Numbered from the stretch's first letter, positions 27,826 through 37,466 are shown. The stretch is 64,000 nt of DNA from Flammeovirga yaeyamensis (GCF_018736045.1 NZ_CP076132.1:3147501-3211500), one strand, 5' to 3'. Notes: generated from the letters alone by a model not told the origin. Translations and numbers: made by a program.

Positions 27826-28265
27826 CATAACAAATAAATGGCCTTTTATTGATAATAGCAAACATTTTCTAACATAGTTTTTGTTAAAAAAAATCCCACA
27901 AAATTAGTTGCATTTTGCTTGACTCATTTAAAAAAAATGATAAGAGGTAAAGACACTCAAATTGACATTTAATTGCATTTTTTTAATATCAATATTTTAA
28001 AGGTATATGAAATAATTTTGTAATACTTGAATTAAAAAAAAGTGTAAGACACACACAATAAATCAAAAACCTTTCTTATACTTGGATAACGTCTATATAC
28101 GTATTCATTAATCTCATTTTAAAATGGACTAATCTAAGTTACTCTGTTTACAACTCAATTATATTTTAGTGTCATTAATTTTAAGATTGATTAAATCTAC
28201 TTGTAAAATTCAAACAATTATTAAATTATACTTGATTTTTGAGGAATTAATCAATATGAATTACA
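27826..28265. other. AT-rich intergenic stretch, no gene seen
   Basis: About 440 bases between the riboswitch and the 3' end of the Omp85-like gene. The right half is very AT-rich. It should hold the nrdBA promoter near 27860-27950; I could not pick a convincing promoter or a terminator. Confidence 0.6.
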
Positions 28266-29384
28266 TTAAAACGCTTCTCCGAAGGTTAAATATAAACCAG
28301 AACTTTTTTCTGATCCAATTCCATAATCTACTCGAATAGAAGCTTTGTCCTTTTTATTAATCAAAAATCTTAATCCGCCACCTCCTGCAAACTTAAAACC
28401 TTGGCTATCAAAATTTTCGTAAGTCGAAAAAACATTTGCCGTTCCAATGAAGGCTGTCATCCCAATTCTCCAGAATAAATGTTGTCTAAATTCAGATTGT
28501 AATGCCACCATTTTTTGGTCTCTCCAACGGCCTTCATAAACACCTCTCATCATGTTTAATCCGCCCATCAAAGCCATCTCTCTAAAAGGAGTATTATCAC
28601 CAAAAGTTTGTTTCGTTAAACCCTGAAAAGCTAACACAGAAGTACCTTCTTTTTCTCTACTTAAATCAAAATATTTTCTGAGATCTAATGTCAATACATT
28701 AAAATTATAATCACTACCAAATATACTATTGTATACTTCAAAGCGACCTTCAATAAAAAATCCTTCTTTGGGAGAAAGTACCAGATCCCTTGTATCCCAT
28801 TTATAAGTAGTCCCTAATCCAGATACGCTACCCCCTTCATATCCTGGCAAAGTGGTAATATCTGCTGGAGTACCATCTTTTTTTGGACCTAAACTAATAT
28901 CCCAATAATTGGCATAACGCAATTGTAGACCTAGGAACATTTTCTCTTTTAATTTCTTCAAGATTTGTTGCCTAAAGTCGATCTTACTCCAATCTACCAA
29001 TTGCTCATCCTCGTTCGAAGTAGTACTTCCTACACCATAATATTTCTCAGGATATTTTGAATGCTCCCAAGTACCTTCTAACAACCAATCTTCATTTTTA
29101 GTGAAAATTGTATGTTCTAATTTAAGACGAAGCTGATTTTCTAATGTGTAAAATCCAATAAATGTAGCATTCGACGGTCTTGTACCAAAAGTAGCATCAG
29201 GCATTTTAAACTGAAAAACAGATAATACGCCGAATTCCCAACTTGTTTCTTGTGCATAAGCCGGATAAGGAAAAGCGGTTATTTGATGTTTATAAACTGT
29301 ATCTCTTTCATTTAAATTTTGTGCATGACATGTAATCACCGAAATAAATAAATGAAGTAAGCATAGTCTAAAAAATAGTCTCAT
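28266..29384 (-). CDS. Omp85-like surface antigen (BamA/TamA barrel domain only)
   Basis: 372 residues with a signal peptide. It shows the 16-strand-type C-terminal barrel of the Omp85 superfamily, with the lid-lock signature MRGVYEGRWRDQ near 280, and ends in a YLTFGEAF strand. No POTRA repeats precede the barrel, so it is unlikely to be the core assembly factor. It resembles the D15-like surface antigen proteins common in Bacteroidetes. Substrate or role unknown; single gene. Confidence 0.82.
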   Translation of the reverse strand: MRLFFRLCLLHLFISVITCHAQNLNERDTVYKHQITAFPYPAYAQETSWEFGVLSVFQFKMPDATFGTRPSNATFIGFYTLENQLRLKLEHTIFTKNEDWLLEGTWEHSKYPEKYYGVGSTTSNEDEQLVDWSKIDFRQQILKKLKEKMFLGLQLRYANYWDISLGPKKDGTPADITTLPGYEGGSVSGLGTTYKWDTRDLVLSPKEGFFIEGRFEVYNSIFGSDYNFNVLTLDLRKYFDLSREKEGTSVLAFQGLTKQTFGDNTPFREMALMGGLNMMRGVYEGRWRDQKMVALQSEFRQHLFWRIGMTAFIGTANVFSTYENFDSQGFKFAGGGGLRFLINKKDKASIRVDYGIGSEKSSGLYLTFGEAF

Positions 29385-29627
29385 ATCAGTTGGTTTGCTT
29401 GTTCAATGAATGAATAGAATAATTTAAGTGCAAGATACTATAATATAAATTGACATCGTAATAATATTTTTTAAGGATCTACCCTTCTTCTATGAATATC
29501 AAATGATAGAACCTTTTAATATATTTTCTATTGAGAATTATAAACATCCCCTCCTTTTGAGAAGTTTTAAAATAGTATTAGATTAAAAATTAGTTGAGAA
29601 TTTTTCAAGTTTACATTTCTAAAGAGT

Positions 29628-30548
29628 ATGGGTTTTATTGCAATTGATTTTGAAACAGCGAATGATAAAAAAACAAGTTCTTGCTCTATCGGTCTTGCTG
29701 TGGTTGAAAATCAAGAAATTATTGATACACAACACCACCTTATTCAACCTTTTCCGAACTACTATTTTGATAAAAATATATCCATTCATGGTATCACTCC
29801 AGAAATGACATTCGATGCACCTACATTTGACAACGTATGGGGTGATCTTTCGAATTTACTGACAAAATACCCTCTAGTGGCACATAACGCAGGTTTCGAC
29901 ATGAATGTGCTATTAAGTTCATTACAAGTTTATGGAACACACCTGCCTTCTATTTCTTTTTTCTGTTCATTGGTGATGGCAAGAAAAGCCTTCCCTGGAT
30001 TACCTAGTTATGGACTTGCCAATCTTTCCAGACATTTTGATATACAATTGAACCATCATAATGCAGAAAGCGATGCAATGGCGTCTGCAATTATTTGTAT
30101 CGAAATGCTAAAAGAACACGGCTGCGATTCGCTGGATCAACTAAGCAATAAGTTCAACCATAAAATTGGCAATGTTTCTTCTGATAATGGCTATTCTTCC
30201 TACGGAAGTGGTCGACCTTACAAGAAGAGAAAAGAATATGGTTTTAGTGCACCCAAAAATGTAGATCCTAAAAACAGGTTTTACAAGAAATCGGTATGCT
30301 TTACAGGGCGGCTAACGGAAATGAATAGAAAAACAGCCATGCAAAAAGTAGTCAATATTGGGGGTTATGTGATTCCTGAGCAGATTTCTCCGCAAACGGA
30401 TTTTTTAGTCGTAGGTAAACAAGATTACAAGAAGTATGGAGAAGGGTTTAAGTCAACAAAAATACGTCATGCGGAAGCGTATGCAGAACAAGGGTTTCCC
30501 ATCTTCATTATGGGAGAAAATGAGTTTCTGATGAGTTTCGATGATTAG
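29628..30548 (+). CDS. DnaQ-like 3'-5' exonuclease with C-terminal BRCT domain
   Basis: 306 residues. The exonuclease domain (about 1-165) has the DEDDh motifs: IAIDFETA (Asp7, Glu9), AHNAGFDMNVL and HNAESDAMA. A low-complexity linker (180-205) leads to a BRCT domain (about 215-300: CFTGRLTEMNRKTAMQKVV, TDFLVVGKQD). The pairing suggests a DNA-repair exonuclease or proofreading-like enzyme recruited to nicked or damaged DNA. Its stop overlaps the stop of the facing 83-codon gene. Confidence 0.9.
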   Translation: MGFIAIDFETANDKKTSSCSIGLAVVENQEIIDTQHHLIQPFPNYYFDKNISIHGITPEMTFDAPTFDNVWGDLSNLLTKYPLVAHNAGFDMNVLLSSLQVYGTHLPSISFFCSLVMARKAFPGLPSYGLANLSRHFDIQLNHHNAESDAMASAIICIEMLKEHGCDSLDQLSNKFNHKIGNVSSDNGYSSYGSGRPYKKRKEYGFSAPKNVDPKNRFYKKSVCFTGRLTEMNRKTAMQKVVNIGGYVIPEQISPQTDFLVVGKQDYKKYGEGFKSTKIRHAEAYAEQGFPIFIMGENEFLMSFDD

Positions 30549-30796
30549 GCAAGTAAACGCATATTCTTGAAAATGGAAATTTTGATTTTATCTCCTTTAT
30601 CACCTATCAGATAAAATTTCCTTCGTTTATACAAAAACTCTCCATTAGGCATTTCTTTGACAATTTTTGTGGTAGATTGCTTAATGGTAAAGATGACGTC
30701 TTCAATTTTTATTTGAAAGGGTACATTTTCGTAGGGGAAATAGCAAACAATAGATAGGTTTAAATCTTTATTAGTGAGTAGACTTTTAATATACAT
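30545..30796 (-). CDS. Small protein of unknown function (83 aa)
   Basis: Predicted beta-rich small cytosolic protein with no signal or membrane segment; not recognised. It is tail-to-tail with the exonuclease gene, overlapping it by 4 bases so that the two stop codons interlock. Codon composition looks like coding sequence, but no family support is available. Confidence 0.55.
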   Translation of the reverse strand: MYIKSLLTNKDLNLSIVCYFPYENVPFQIKIEDVIFTIKQSTTKIVKEMPNGEFLYKRRKFYLIGDKGDKIKISIFKNMRLLA

Positions 30797-30834
30797 ACAG
30801 TTGATTTATAGGGTTTAACGCAATGAGTAATCAA

Positions 30835-30863
30835 TGTTAGCACATTTTACTAACAAATGCTAA
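30835..30863. promoter_or_regulatory. Inverted repeats before the molybdate operon
   Basis: TTAGCA (30837-30842) and TGCTAA (30858-30863), with overlapping TGTTAG / CTAACA, form alternative dyads about 75-100 bases before modA. They may be an operator for a molybdate-responsive or other regulator. Unverified. Confidence 0.35.
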
Positions 30864-30936
30864 TATCAATAATCAAAATACCTAGAAAGGGGGATAAGAA
30901 AAAAGACTAAACACAATATATCATTGAAAAATTAAT

Positions 30937-31680
30937 ATGAATAGACTTTACAATATTTTCTTAATAATCACTTTATTTCTTTCTTCATGTCAAAGTAAAG
31001 AACAACCACTTAGGGTGGCTGTATCAGCAAATATGGCTTTTGTGATGAAAGATTTATCAGCTGAGTTTACCAAAAAATACAATATACCTTGTGAGTTAAT
31101 TATTGGCAGTTCTGGGAAACTGTCTCATCAAATTGAAAATGGAGCACCTTATGATGTATTTATAAGTGCAGACATGAAATACCCTAACCATATATACGAA
31201 AAAAATTTAACCACATCTCCACCTAAAATATATGCTGAGGGTGTGCTAGTATTATGGTCAAAAAAACTAAAATCTTTCCATTCCGAAGATATTCTAAATA
31301 GCGATCAAGTGGAAAAAATAGCTGTAGCTAACCCTAAGACTGCCCCTTATGGTATTGCAGCAACAATGGCCTGCTCTGAAATCTTATCTAAGAGGAATTA
31401 TCAAAAAAAGTTGGTGTATGGTGAAAGCATTTCACAGGTAAATCAATATGTAATCAATCAAGCGACAGATATTGGGTTTACATCACTTTTTGTAGTTCAA
31501 TCTCCAGAGATGAAAGATATAGGATTTTGGATAAAAGTGAATCCTTCTTTATATCGCCCGATCTATCAAGGGGCTGTGGTTATTAAAGATAATAATGAAG
31601 AATTAGGAGAAAGGTTTTTAAATTGGTTACTTCACGAAGAAGGTAAAGATATCATCAACACTTATAATCAAAGAGATTGA
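30937..31680 (+). CDS. modA: Molybdate ABC transporter substrate-binding lipoprotein
   Basis: 247 residues with a lipobox (LFLSSC, Cys18), so it is tethered in the periplasm. The ModA pattern is clear: VAVSANMAFVMKDL, then IIGSSGKLSHQIENGAPYDVFISAD, and IAVANPKTAPYGIAA. It captures molybdate or tungstate for ModBC. First gene of a four-gene operon; the last bases overlap the next start. Confidence 0.94.
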   Translation: MNRLYNIFLIITLFLSSCQSKEQPLRVAVSANMAFVMKDLSAEFTKKYNIPCELIIGSSGKLSHQIENGAPYDVFISADMKYPNHIYEKNLTTSPPKIYAEGVLVLWSKKLKSFHSEDILNSDQVEKIAVANPKTAPYGIAATMACSEILSKRNYQKKLVYGESISQVNQYVINQATDIGFTSLFVVQSPEMKDIGFWIKVNPSLYRPIYQGAVVIKDNNEELGERFLNWLLHEEGKDIINTYNQRD

Positions 31681-32078
31681 ATCGTTTTACAGGCATTATC
31701 ACTAGAATAGATGGGCAACAAAATATACATCAATTAAGTATTCAATTAAATGATGTATCCTTTCGGGCACTCATCATAGATCATGAAATCAACCCCATTA
31801 ATTTTAGTGTAGGTGATAAAGTAGGAGTTATTTTCAAAGATTCTGAGGTTTTTATGGGGAAAGATCATATTGAACATATTAGTATTCAGAATCAAGTAAG
31901 TGGAGTAATTAAAAACATAGAAATCGGTGATGTTTTATCAAGAGTTTTTCTTGAAACTTCTATTGGAATGGTATCTTCTTTAATTTCATCATCTTCAGTA
32001 AAAAGATTAGACTTTAAAAAAGGAGAAAAGGCCTGTGCTTTTATTAAAACTAATGAAATTATTTTAGAGAAAATATGA
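31677..32078 (+). CDS. Di-Mop (TOBE) molybdate-binding protein
   Basis: 133 residues consisting of two consecutive Mop/TOBE-type units (about 4-66 and 70-133). It starts with TTG, overlapping the modA stop by 4 bases, and ends overlapping the modB start in an ATGA junction. Such proteins bind molybdate in the cytosol, as storage or as a sensor feeding ModC. The operon position between modA and modB supports that reading. Confidence 0.8.
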   Translation: MNRFTGIITRIDGQQNIHQLSIQLNDVSFRALIIDHEINPINFSVGDKVGVIFKDSEVFMGKDHIEHISIQNQVSGVIKNIEIGDVLSRVFLETSIGMVSSLISSSSVKRLDFKKGEKACAFIKTNEIILEKI

Positions 32079-32746
32079 ATTGGCTTCCGCTATTTATCAC
32101 TTTCAAATTGGCACTGATCACATCGATAGTTCTACTACTCGTTTGTGTTCCATTGGCCTATAAAATCAGTTCCTATTCTAAATGGAATAGTGCTATTTGG
32201 GAAAGCCTTTTTAGTTTACCGCTCGTCTTACCTCCTACAGTTATTGGTTTTTATTTATTACAAGCCTTCAGCCCGAATAATCCCTTTGGAGATTTTGTAA
32301 AAAACACGATTGGATTTGAAGTATTATTCTCTTTCGAGGGCCTTGTTTTTGGGTCAATCTTGTATAATTTCCCATTTATGTTTCAACCTATACTCAATGG
32401 GTTCAGAAAAATTCCTCAGCAATTATTGCATGCCTCTTATTTGATGGGGAAATCGAAAATCAAGACCTTTTTCCATATTAGTCTTCCTTTTATACAAAAG
32501 TCGATTTTAAGTGGATTCATCATGGCTTTTGCACATACAGTGGGAGAATTTGGTGTTGTATTAATGATAGGTGGCAATATCCCTGGATTGACACAAGTAG
32601 CTTCAATTGCCATTTATGATCAAGTGGAGATGATGAATTTTGCATCGGCTCATTACTATTCGATTACACTTTTGATATTCTCATTCGTGATTTTATTTTT
32701 AATGTTTATTCTCCAAAGAAAAGATAGAGTAAATGATACATATTAA
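32075..32746 (+). CDS. modB: Molybdate ABC transporter permease
   Basis: 223 residues with five or six hydrophobic segments. The EAA-like cytoplasmic loop is visible as ASYLMGKSKIKTFFHISLP, and PLVLPPTVIGFYLL is characteristic of ModB. It starts within the previous stop and overlaps modC by 14 bases, so all four mod genes are translationally coupled. Confidence 0.94.
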   Translation: MNWLPLFITFKLALITSIVLLLVCVPLAYKISSYSKWNSAIWESLFSLPLVLPPTVIGFYLLQAFSPNNPFGDFVKNTIGFEVLFSFEGLVFGSILYNFPFMFQPILNGFRKIPQQLLHASYLMGKSKIKTFFHISLPFIQKSILSGFIMAFAHTVGEFGVVLMIGGNIPGLTQVASIAIYDQVEMMNFASAHYYSITLLIFSFVILFLMFILQRKDRVNDTY

Positions 32747-33596
32747 ATCAAAACATCAATTCGATACCTCTCATTTTAATTTATCATTTGATATCTCTAT
32801 TGATAAAGGTGCCTTCGTTGGAGTTTTTGGAGATTCTGGAGCTGGTAAAACTACATTATTTAATATTCTCACTGGTCTAATTAAATCAAATGATACTTTT
32901 ATAAAAGTAAATGATACTGTGTGGGTAGATACAGAGAATAATATCAACCTCCCACCCCAAAAGCGTAAAGTAGGAATGGTATTTCAAGACTTTGCTCTAT
33001 TCCCTCATCAAACTGTGCTTCAAAACCTAAAATATGCACAATCAAATGATTCCTCTAATACACTCGATGAGGTATCAGAGATTATGCATCTTAAAGAACT
33101 CTATTCCTCTTATCCTCATCAACTATCGGGAGGACAAAAACAACGTGTAGCTATAGCTAGGGCAGTTATTCAAGAACCTGAAATACTATTACTTGACGAA
33201 CCTCTTTCTGCTTTAGATCACCAAATGAGGGAAAAACTTCAAGAATATTTAAGTGAGATACATCGTAAATATCAGCTAACCACATTGATGATCAGTCATG
33301 ATATTCCAGAAATTTATAAACTCTGCGACAAGGTTTTACCAATCGAAAAAGGTCAAAATAAAGAATTACAATCGCCTTTGGTATTTTTTAACCCTAACCC
33401 TTTACAGGGTAAATTTAAACTAAAAGGAAAAGTTTTAAGCATCCAAAAAGCAGACATTATTTATATTGTCACTTTACTAATAGACAAAGAGGTTATACAA
33501 ATAACTACTAACGAAACGATAGCAAAATCTTTAGTCCTCGGAGAAAATGTTAGCATTAGTATCAAAGCTTTTCAACCTATCATCGAAAAGCATTAA
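32733..33596 (+). CDS. modC: Molybdate ABC transporter ATP-binding protein
   Basis: 287 residues. Walker A GDSGAGKTT is at 33-41, the Q-loop is in VFQDFALFPHQT, the signature is LSGGQKQR, and Walker B is ILLLDEP followed by SALDHQ. A C-terminal TOBE-like unit (about 228-285) can bind molybdate and inhibit transport. Its stop interlocks with the facing 94-codon gene. Confidence 0.95.
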   Translation: MIHIKSKHQFDTSHFNLSFDISIDKGAFVGVFGDSGAGKTTLFNILTGLIKSNDTFIKVNDTVWVDTENNINLPPQKRKVGMVFQDFALFPHQTVLQNLKYAQSNDSSNTLDEVSEIMHLKELYSSYPHQLSGGQKQRVAIARAVIQEPEILLLDEPLSALDHQMREKLQEYLSEIHRKYQLTTLMISHDIPEIYKLCDKVLPIEKGQNKELQSPLVFFNPNPLQGKFKLKGKVLSIQKADIIYIVTLLIDKEVIQITTNETIAKSLVLGENVSISIKAFQPIIEKH

Positions 33597-33877
33597 ATAG
33601 CTTCTGTTGTTTCTTCTTCGTTTACATAGAATTTATCTAATTGATATTTCACAAAAAGACCTTCAATCACTTCCTCATTTAACGGCTGTAGACTGACAAA
33701 AAGTGGTCGCCTTGTTACATTACTACCTGATAAAATCATAACAGGATGTCTATTTTTTAATAGCTTCACTTTGTTATTATTTAGGGTAATACTTAATTCT
33801 TTTTTCAAAACAGCTCTCCTATTTGTTCGCATTATGAGTGAATAGTTTAGAGCATCATAAACATAAAATTGTTCCAT
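33593..33877 (-). CDS. Small protein of unknown function (94 aa)
   Basis: 94 residues, mixed alpha/beta with basic patches, no signal peptide or membrane segment. Not recognised. It faces modC tail-to-tail with a 4-base stop overlap, as the 83-codon gene faces the exonuclease gene. Confidence 0.55.
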   Translation of the reverse strand: MEQFYVYDALNYSLIMRTNRRAVLKKELSITLNNNKVKLLKNRHPVMILSGSNVTRRPLFVSLQPLNEEVIEGLFVKYQLDKFYVNEEETTEAI

Positions 33878-34067
33878 TTTATTTGAAGAGTATGGCTTGT
33901 TTAATATGATATTTTAAGCAGTAATATTATATTGCTCAATATAAAACAAATTAAAAACAATTCAAATAATAAATTGTAATACTTGTATTAATATTCGCAA
34001 ATTTGAATTGAATTTTCAATGTAACTTCATTACACTATTAATTTCATAAATTAATCTAAGTAACATT

Positions 34068-34748
34068 ATGAATATCACTTTTTTAGGGCATGCTTCCCTT
34101 CTAATAGAAACCCAAGGCAAATCATTACTTGTTGATCCATTTATTTCAGCAAACGAAAAAGCTTCGCATATTAATATCGATGAATTAAAAGTAGATTACA
34201 TTTTAATAACACATGGTCACCAAGACCACGTACTCGATGTTGAAGCAATAGCTGAACGCACAAAAGCACAAATCATATCCAACTTCGAGATCGTTTCTTA
34301 CTATGGTGAAAAAGGATTGAATGGTCATCCAATGAATCACGGAGGTGAATTCTCTTTCGATTTTGGTCAACTGAAATACGTTAATGCCATTCACTCTAGT
34401 GTATTACCTGATGGTACTTACGGAGGCAATCCAGGCGGTTTTATTTTATCCAACGCTGAGGCTTGTATATACATTGCAGGAGATACGGCCCTCACAATGG
34501 ATATGAAATTAATACCGATGACTTCACCTAAATTGGACTTAGCCATTCTACCTATTGGCGATAATTTCACCATGGGCGTAAATGACGCAGTAATTGCTTC
34601 TGAATTTGTAGAATGCGATAAAGTATTGGGATATCATTACGACACCTTCCCTCCAATTGTTATCGATCAAGCAGATGCGAAAGAGAAATTTAAAGCGAAA
34701 GGGAAAGAGTTGCTTTTACCTTCTATTGGTGAAAAAATATCTCTATAA
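34068..34748 (+). CDS. UlaG-like metallo-beta-lactamase-fold hydrolase (UPF0173)
   Basis: 226 residues. The metal-binding HxHxDH motif is THGHQDHVLD near 48-57, preceded by NITFLGHASLLIE, and a later IAGDTALT Asp completes the di-metal site; the C-terminal His is in LGYHYDTFP. Related enzymes open lactones such as L-ascorbate-6-phosphate lactone or act on other esters. The substrate here is unknown. Its stop is immediately followed by the inverted-repeat block. Confidence 0.9.
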   Translation: MNITFLGHASLLIETQGKSLLVDPFISANEKASHINIDELKVDYILITHGHQDHVLDVEAIAERTKAQIISNFEIVSYYGEKGLNGHPMNHGGEFSFDFGQLKYVNAIHSSVLPDGTYGGNPGGFILSNAEACIYIAGDTALTMDMKLIPMTSPKLDLAILPIGDNFTMGVNDAVIASEFVECDKVLGYHYDTFPPIVIDQADAKEKFKAKGKELLLPSIGEKISL

Positions 34749-35110
34749 ATTAAAAATGAAAAGTTAAAAATGAAAAACGTGAAATGTCTGGGGGGAATAA
34801 ATTCAAGTGAAGAGTGAAAAGCGAAGAGTAAAGAGCGTTTTTTAAAAAAACTTATAAGTGAGAACACTTATTGTTTATAGTAACAATAAGTGTTCTTGTC
34901 TTTAGTTCGGTGTTGAAAGTTTACACTAAATTATCTTGGACTACATTCCTCAGCGAGTCGACTTCAGTCACTCGGAACACGAACCACTTACACCGTCCAC
35001 ATATTCGAACTAAGAACATGCCCGACTTATGCAAACCTCTCTCACGGACCACTTACAAGTTAACCCTAACATTTCACGTTTTTCACTTTTCATTTTTAAC
35101 TTTTCACTTA
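34749..35110. repeat. Gene-free block bounded by long inverted repeats, structured interior
   Basis: Left arm 34762-34787 and right arm 35069-35101 are inverted copies: ACATTTCACGTTTTTCA is shared exactly, then CATTTTTAACTTTTCA after a short insertion. Inside, a 14-bp perfect hairpin (34862-34875 with 34882-34895) is followed by TTAGTTCG / CGAACTAA (34902, 35006) and CGGTGT / ACACCG helices around a GAGT-ACTC hairpin. It could be a MITE-like element or a structured RNA. No protein is encoded that I believe. Confidence 0.55.
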
Positions 35111-35112
35111 AC

Positions 35113-36459
35113 TCAAAACCACCACTCCGATTTCAACCCAATATATTGTCCAAAATCCCCTTTATTTCCTGCTTCATAAAATTGAGATAAGCCATTCTGC
35201 TTTACGACATCATTATAAAAAGCTAAAGAGTAGACAAATCGGATATGAGGCCTTGCCATTAGTGATCTTTCTCTTGTTGGCACATATACTGGTGCGATGG
35301 TAAATTTATTCATCACTCCCAAACCTGGATCGAAACCGACTATACCGTTTGTGAATTCTTGATAATCCCTCATCTGATAATGGTATTCAAACATCAATTG
35401 AATTTTATCGGTTAAGAATACTTGTGGACGAACACCAACAGATAAGTCCCATTTTTCATTTGGGCGAGTAGTTCCTACAAACACTGGGGCTGAAGCACCT
35501 ATGGCATATCGATAAACAGCATACCCCATGATACCCCATTTATCGTTGACATCCCAAACGAAATTTTCAGTAAAGTTTACACCATAGGCTCCATTAAATT
35601 GACCTGTCTGGTTCGGGTTACCAAAATTGATAAACGACCTTGAAGACCATCCATCATCACCAGGTCCATTGGCAATTCTAGAACCATATCGAATGGATGA
35701 ATTATTAATAAAATCTCCTTTTTGATATCTGTGCATCACACCTCCTAAAACTCCATAATCACTTACCCTGTCTTTAATAAATACAGGATCCTTAAGTGAA
35801 TCTTTACCTGTAAAATGATATTCAGCTAGTAAGTGTAATGAATTATTCTCGTTGATATCAATTTGATGTTGTAAGGCTAAAATATGTTTCTGACGACCAT
35901 CATCATATAATTCATCACCATAGGGGTTTCCCGGCTGATCTTGTAAGACTAATGAGCTGACTAAGGCAATCTTTGTATTTCCATATTGAAAGCCAAATCC
36001 TTGACCTGTAAGGTTATTAAACGTCCAATAATCGGCCATATCGATATTTTTATCTCTGTAATACCTACTTCCAACCCACATGCTTACAGGTATGTTAAAG
36101 AGAGTATCATATACCTCAAGATACATTTCGGCAAAATTAATGACCGTATTATTAGCTATAAAAGTATTATTTCCTGAAAAGGATTGTGTGGTTAAAACAA
36201 ATCGAATATTAGGTTTATCTTTTTCAATTTTAAAGATCTCCTCGATGTTGGCGACAACTGTCATTTCAATATAATCGTTCTCTTCATGACGCCCTCCTAA
36301 GGCTCCTTGATGACTTAAATTGAGTCTAGAGCCTACTTTTTCTTCATATACAGAGGAAGATACGCCTACTCTACCATAAGAATGAAATTCAAATTTTGGT
36401 TTTTGACCATAAACATAAGAAGAAAGAAAGAGAAGAAAGAGAATTAAGTATTTGTGCAT
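35113..36459 (-). CDS. LamB-like carbohydrate porin
   Basis: 448 residues with a signal peptide (1-18). The mature protein opens with FEFHSYGRVGVSSS and has VGSRYYRDKNIDMADYWTFN near 130-150, the counterpart of the maltoporin constriction region, then alternating barrel strands ending in EWWF, an outer-membrane insertion signal with terminal Phe. It should allow diffusion of sugars across the outer membrane. Single gene; the inverted-repeat block is immediately downstream. Confidence 0.82.
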   Translation of the reverse strand: MHKYLILFLLFLSSYVYGQKPKFEFHSYGRVGVSSSVYEEKVGSRLNLSHQGALGGRHEENDYIEMTVVANIEEIFKIEKDKPNIRFVLTTQSFSGNNTFIANNTVINFAEMYLEVYDTLFNIPVSMWVGSRYYRDKNIDMADYWTFNNLTGQGFGFQYGNTKIALVSSLVLQDQPGNPYGDELYDDGRQKHILALQHQIDINENNSLHLLAEYHFTGKDSLKDPVFIKDRVSDYGVLGGVMHRYQKGDFINNSSIRYGSRIANGPGDDGWSSRSFINFGNPNQTGQFNGAYGVNFTENFVWDVNDKWGIMGYAVYRYAIGASAPVFVGTTRPNEKWDLSVGVRPQVFLTDKIQLMFEYHYQMRDYQEFTNGIVGFDPGLGVMNKFTIAPVYVPTRERSLMARPHIRFVYSLAFYNDVVKQNGLSQFYEAGNKGDFGQYIGLKSEWWF

Positions 36460-36502
36460 AGTGTTTTTGATTGTAACACAATATACTTAATTAATTACCT
36501 AC

Positions 36503-36541
36503 AAAAAAAGAGGCGAAACTAATTTTCAGTTTCACCTCTAT
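36503..36541 (-). terminator. Terminator of the Cys-rich lipoprotein gene
   Basis: On minus, GAGGTGAAACT / AGTTTCGCCTC (one mismatch) is followed by seven T. It sits just past the small lipoprotein gene. Confidence 0.8.
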
Positions 36542-36557
36542 AATTAAATGATAAAAA

Positions 36558-36800
36558 CTAAGATGCTTTAGAGCAACATGCTTTTTCACCATTCGCAATT
36601 TTTTCTTTGCAACATTTATGCATTGTAGTGTCTTCATCCATTTTACAATTTGATTTATCACCACTAGAGCATTTATCACACTTTGCACAAGTTTCTGCTT
36701 TTTCCTTGTCACAACATCCTTGTTCAGCTGTTGAATTTGCCCCACAACTCATTAAAAAAAGAGCTGCAGAAATAGATAATACTTTTAATATCTTTTTCAT
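36558..36800 (-). CDS. Small cysteine-rich lipoprotein, probable metal binder
   Basis: 80 residues. The lipobox is LFLMSC; the mature part holds about eleven further cysteines in CC, CxxC and KCC patterns with many Lys, Asp and Glu. It is likely a periplasmic metal-binding or metal-buffering protein; the specific metal is unknown. An overlapping frame (36491-36745) lacks a signal and is rejected. Terminators flank it, so it is monocistronic. Confidence 0.75.
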   Translation of the reverse strand: MKKILKVLSISAALFLMSCGANSTAEQGCCDKEKAETCAKCDKCSSGDKSNCKMDEDTTMHKCCKEKIANGEKACCSKAS

Positions 36801-36851
36801 CTCATATTAGGTTTAATAAAAAATCTCTCTTAAAGATACAATTTTTGAACG

Positions 36852-36891
36852 AAAAAAGAGGTTACTCAAATGAATGAGAAACCTCTTTTTA
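36852..36891 (-). terminator. Terminator of the 84-codon helical protein gene
   Basis: AAAAGAGGTT / AACCTCTTTT stem with a TCATTCATTTGAGT-type loop, and T-runs on both sides. Confidence 0.85.
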
Positions 36892-36916
36892 ATGTCTTTT
36901 AAGCTAAGAAGTTAGC

Positions 36917-37171
36917 TTATGCCAATGCCTCAGTCAACTGATCCATTAGTTTTTTTGCTACGCTTCTTGGTTTTTGAGCCTTAAGGTCTGCTAAAACAGT
37001 TTGTGCTTCAGCTACTTTTTCGAATACACCTTCAGGGTTACCGTCGTTTTTAAAAGAAGCTAATACCCATTGTAGGTCATTCACTTGCTTTTCGTATTCT
37101 CCTTTTTTATTTAGGCTTGTTAATTTTGTCAGGGCAGCTTCAGCAGCTGCAACGATTTTTACTTCGCTCAT
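36917..37171 (-). CDS. Small helical cytosolic protein of unknown function (84 aa)
   Basis: 84 residues, almost entirely amphipathic helix, no signal, rich in Ala, Lys and Leu. Not recognised. It is monocistronic, with a good terminator and 295 gene-free bases upstream, which supports a genuine expressed gene. Confidence 0.7.
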   Translation of the reverse strand: MSEVKIVAAAEAALTKLTSLNKKGEYEKQVNDLQWVLASFKNDGNPEGVFEKVAEAQTVLADLKAQKPRSVAKKLMDQLTEALA

Positions 37172-37466
37172 GATAATTTATTTGGTTGCAATAGATATAA
37201 TCTTTGTATCATTAACATTACAATTATAAAATATATCTATTTTGTTTGCAAATAGTTTGAACTCTTTGAAAATAAGTTTATTACAAGAATTTTAAACGTA
37301 TTTACTACACAAACAAAGAATATCAATACAAATCATTAGTATAACACAAAATGGAAGAATTTTATTTCGGTTCAATTTACACTTTAATCTTACATTTGAT
37401 GATTTTACTCAACTTATAGATTTTCCTATTTTTTGAATAAAAAAATCAAATTATTTTCAATAAAAG

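Noticed and set aside
34871-35179. 102-codon frame across the inverted-repeat block
   Set aside because: Runs through hairpins and into the porin gene in the opposite strand; no family, no start context.
36491-36745. 84-codon frame overlapping the Cys-rich lipoprotein
   Set aside because: The alternative frame has a lipoprotein signal and Cys pattern and a matching terminator; this one has neither.
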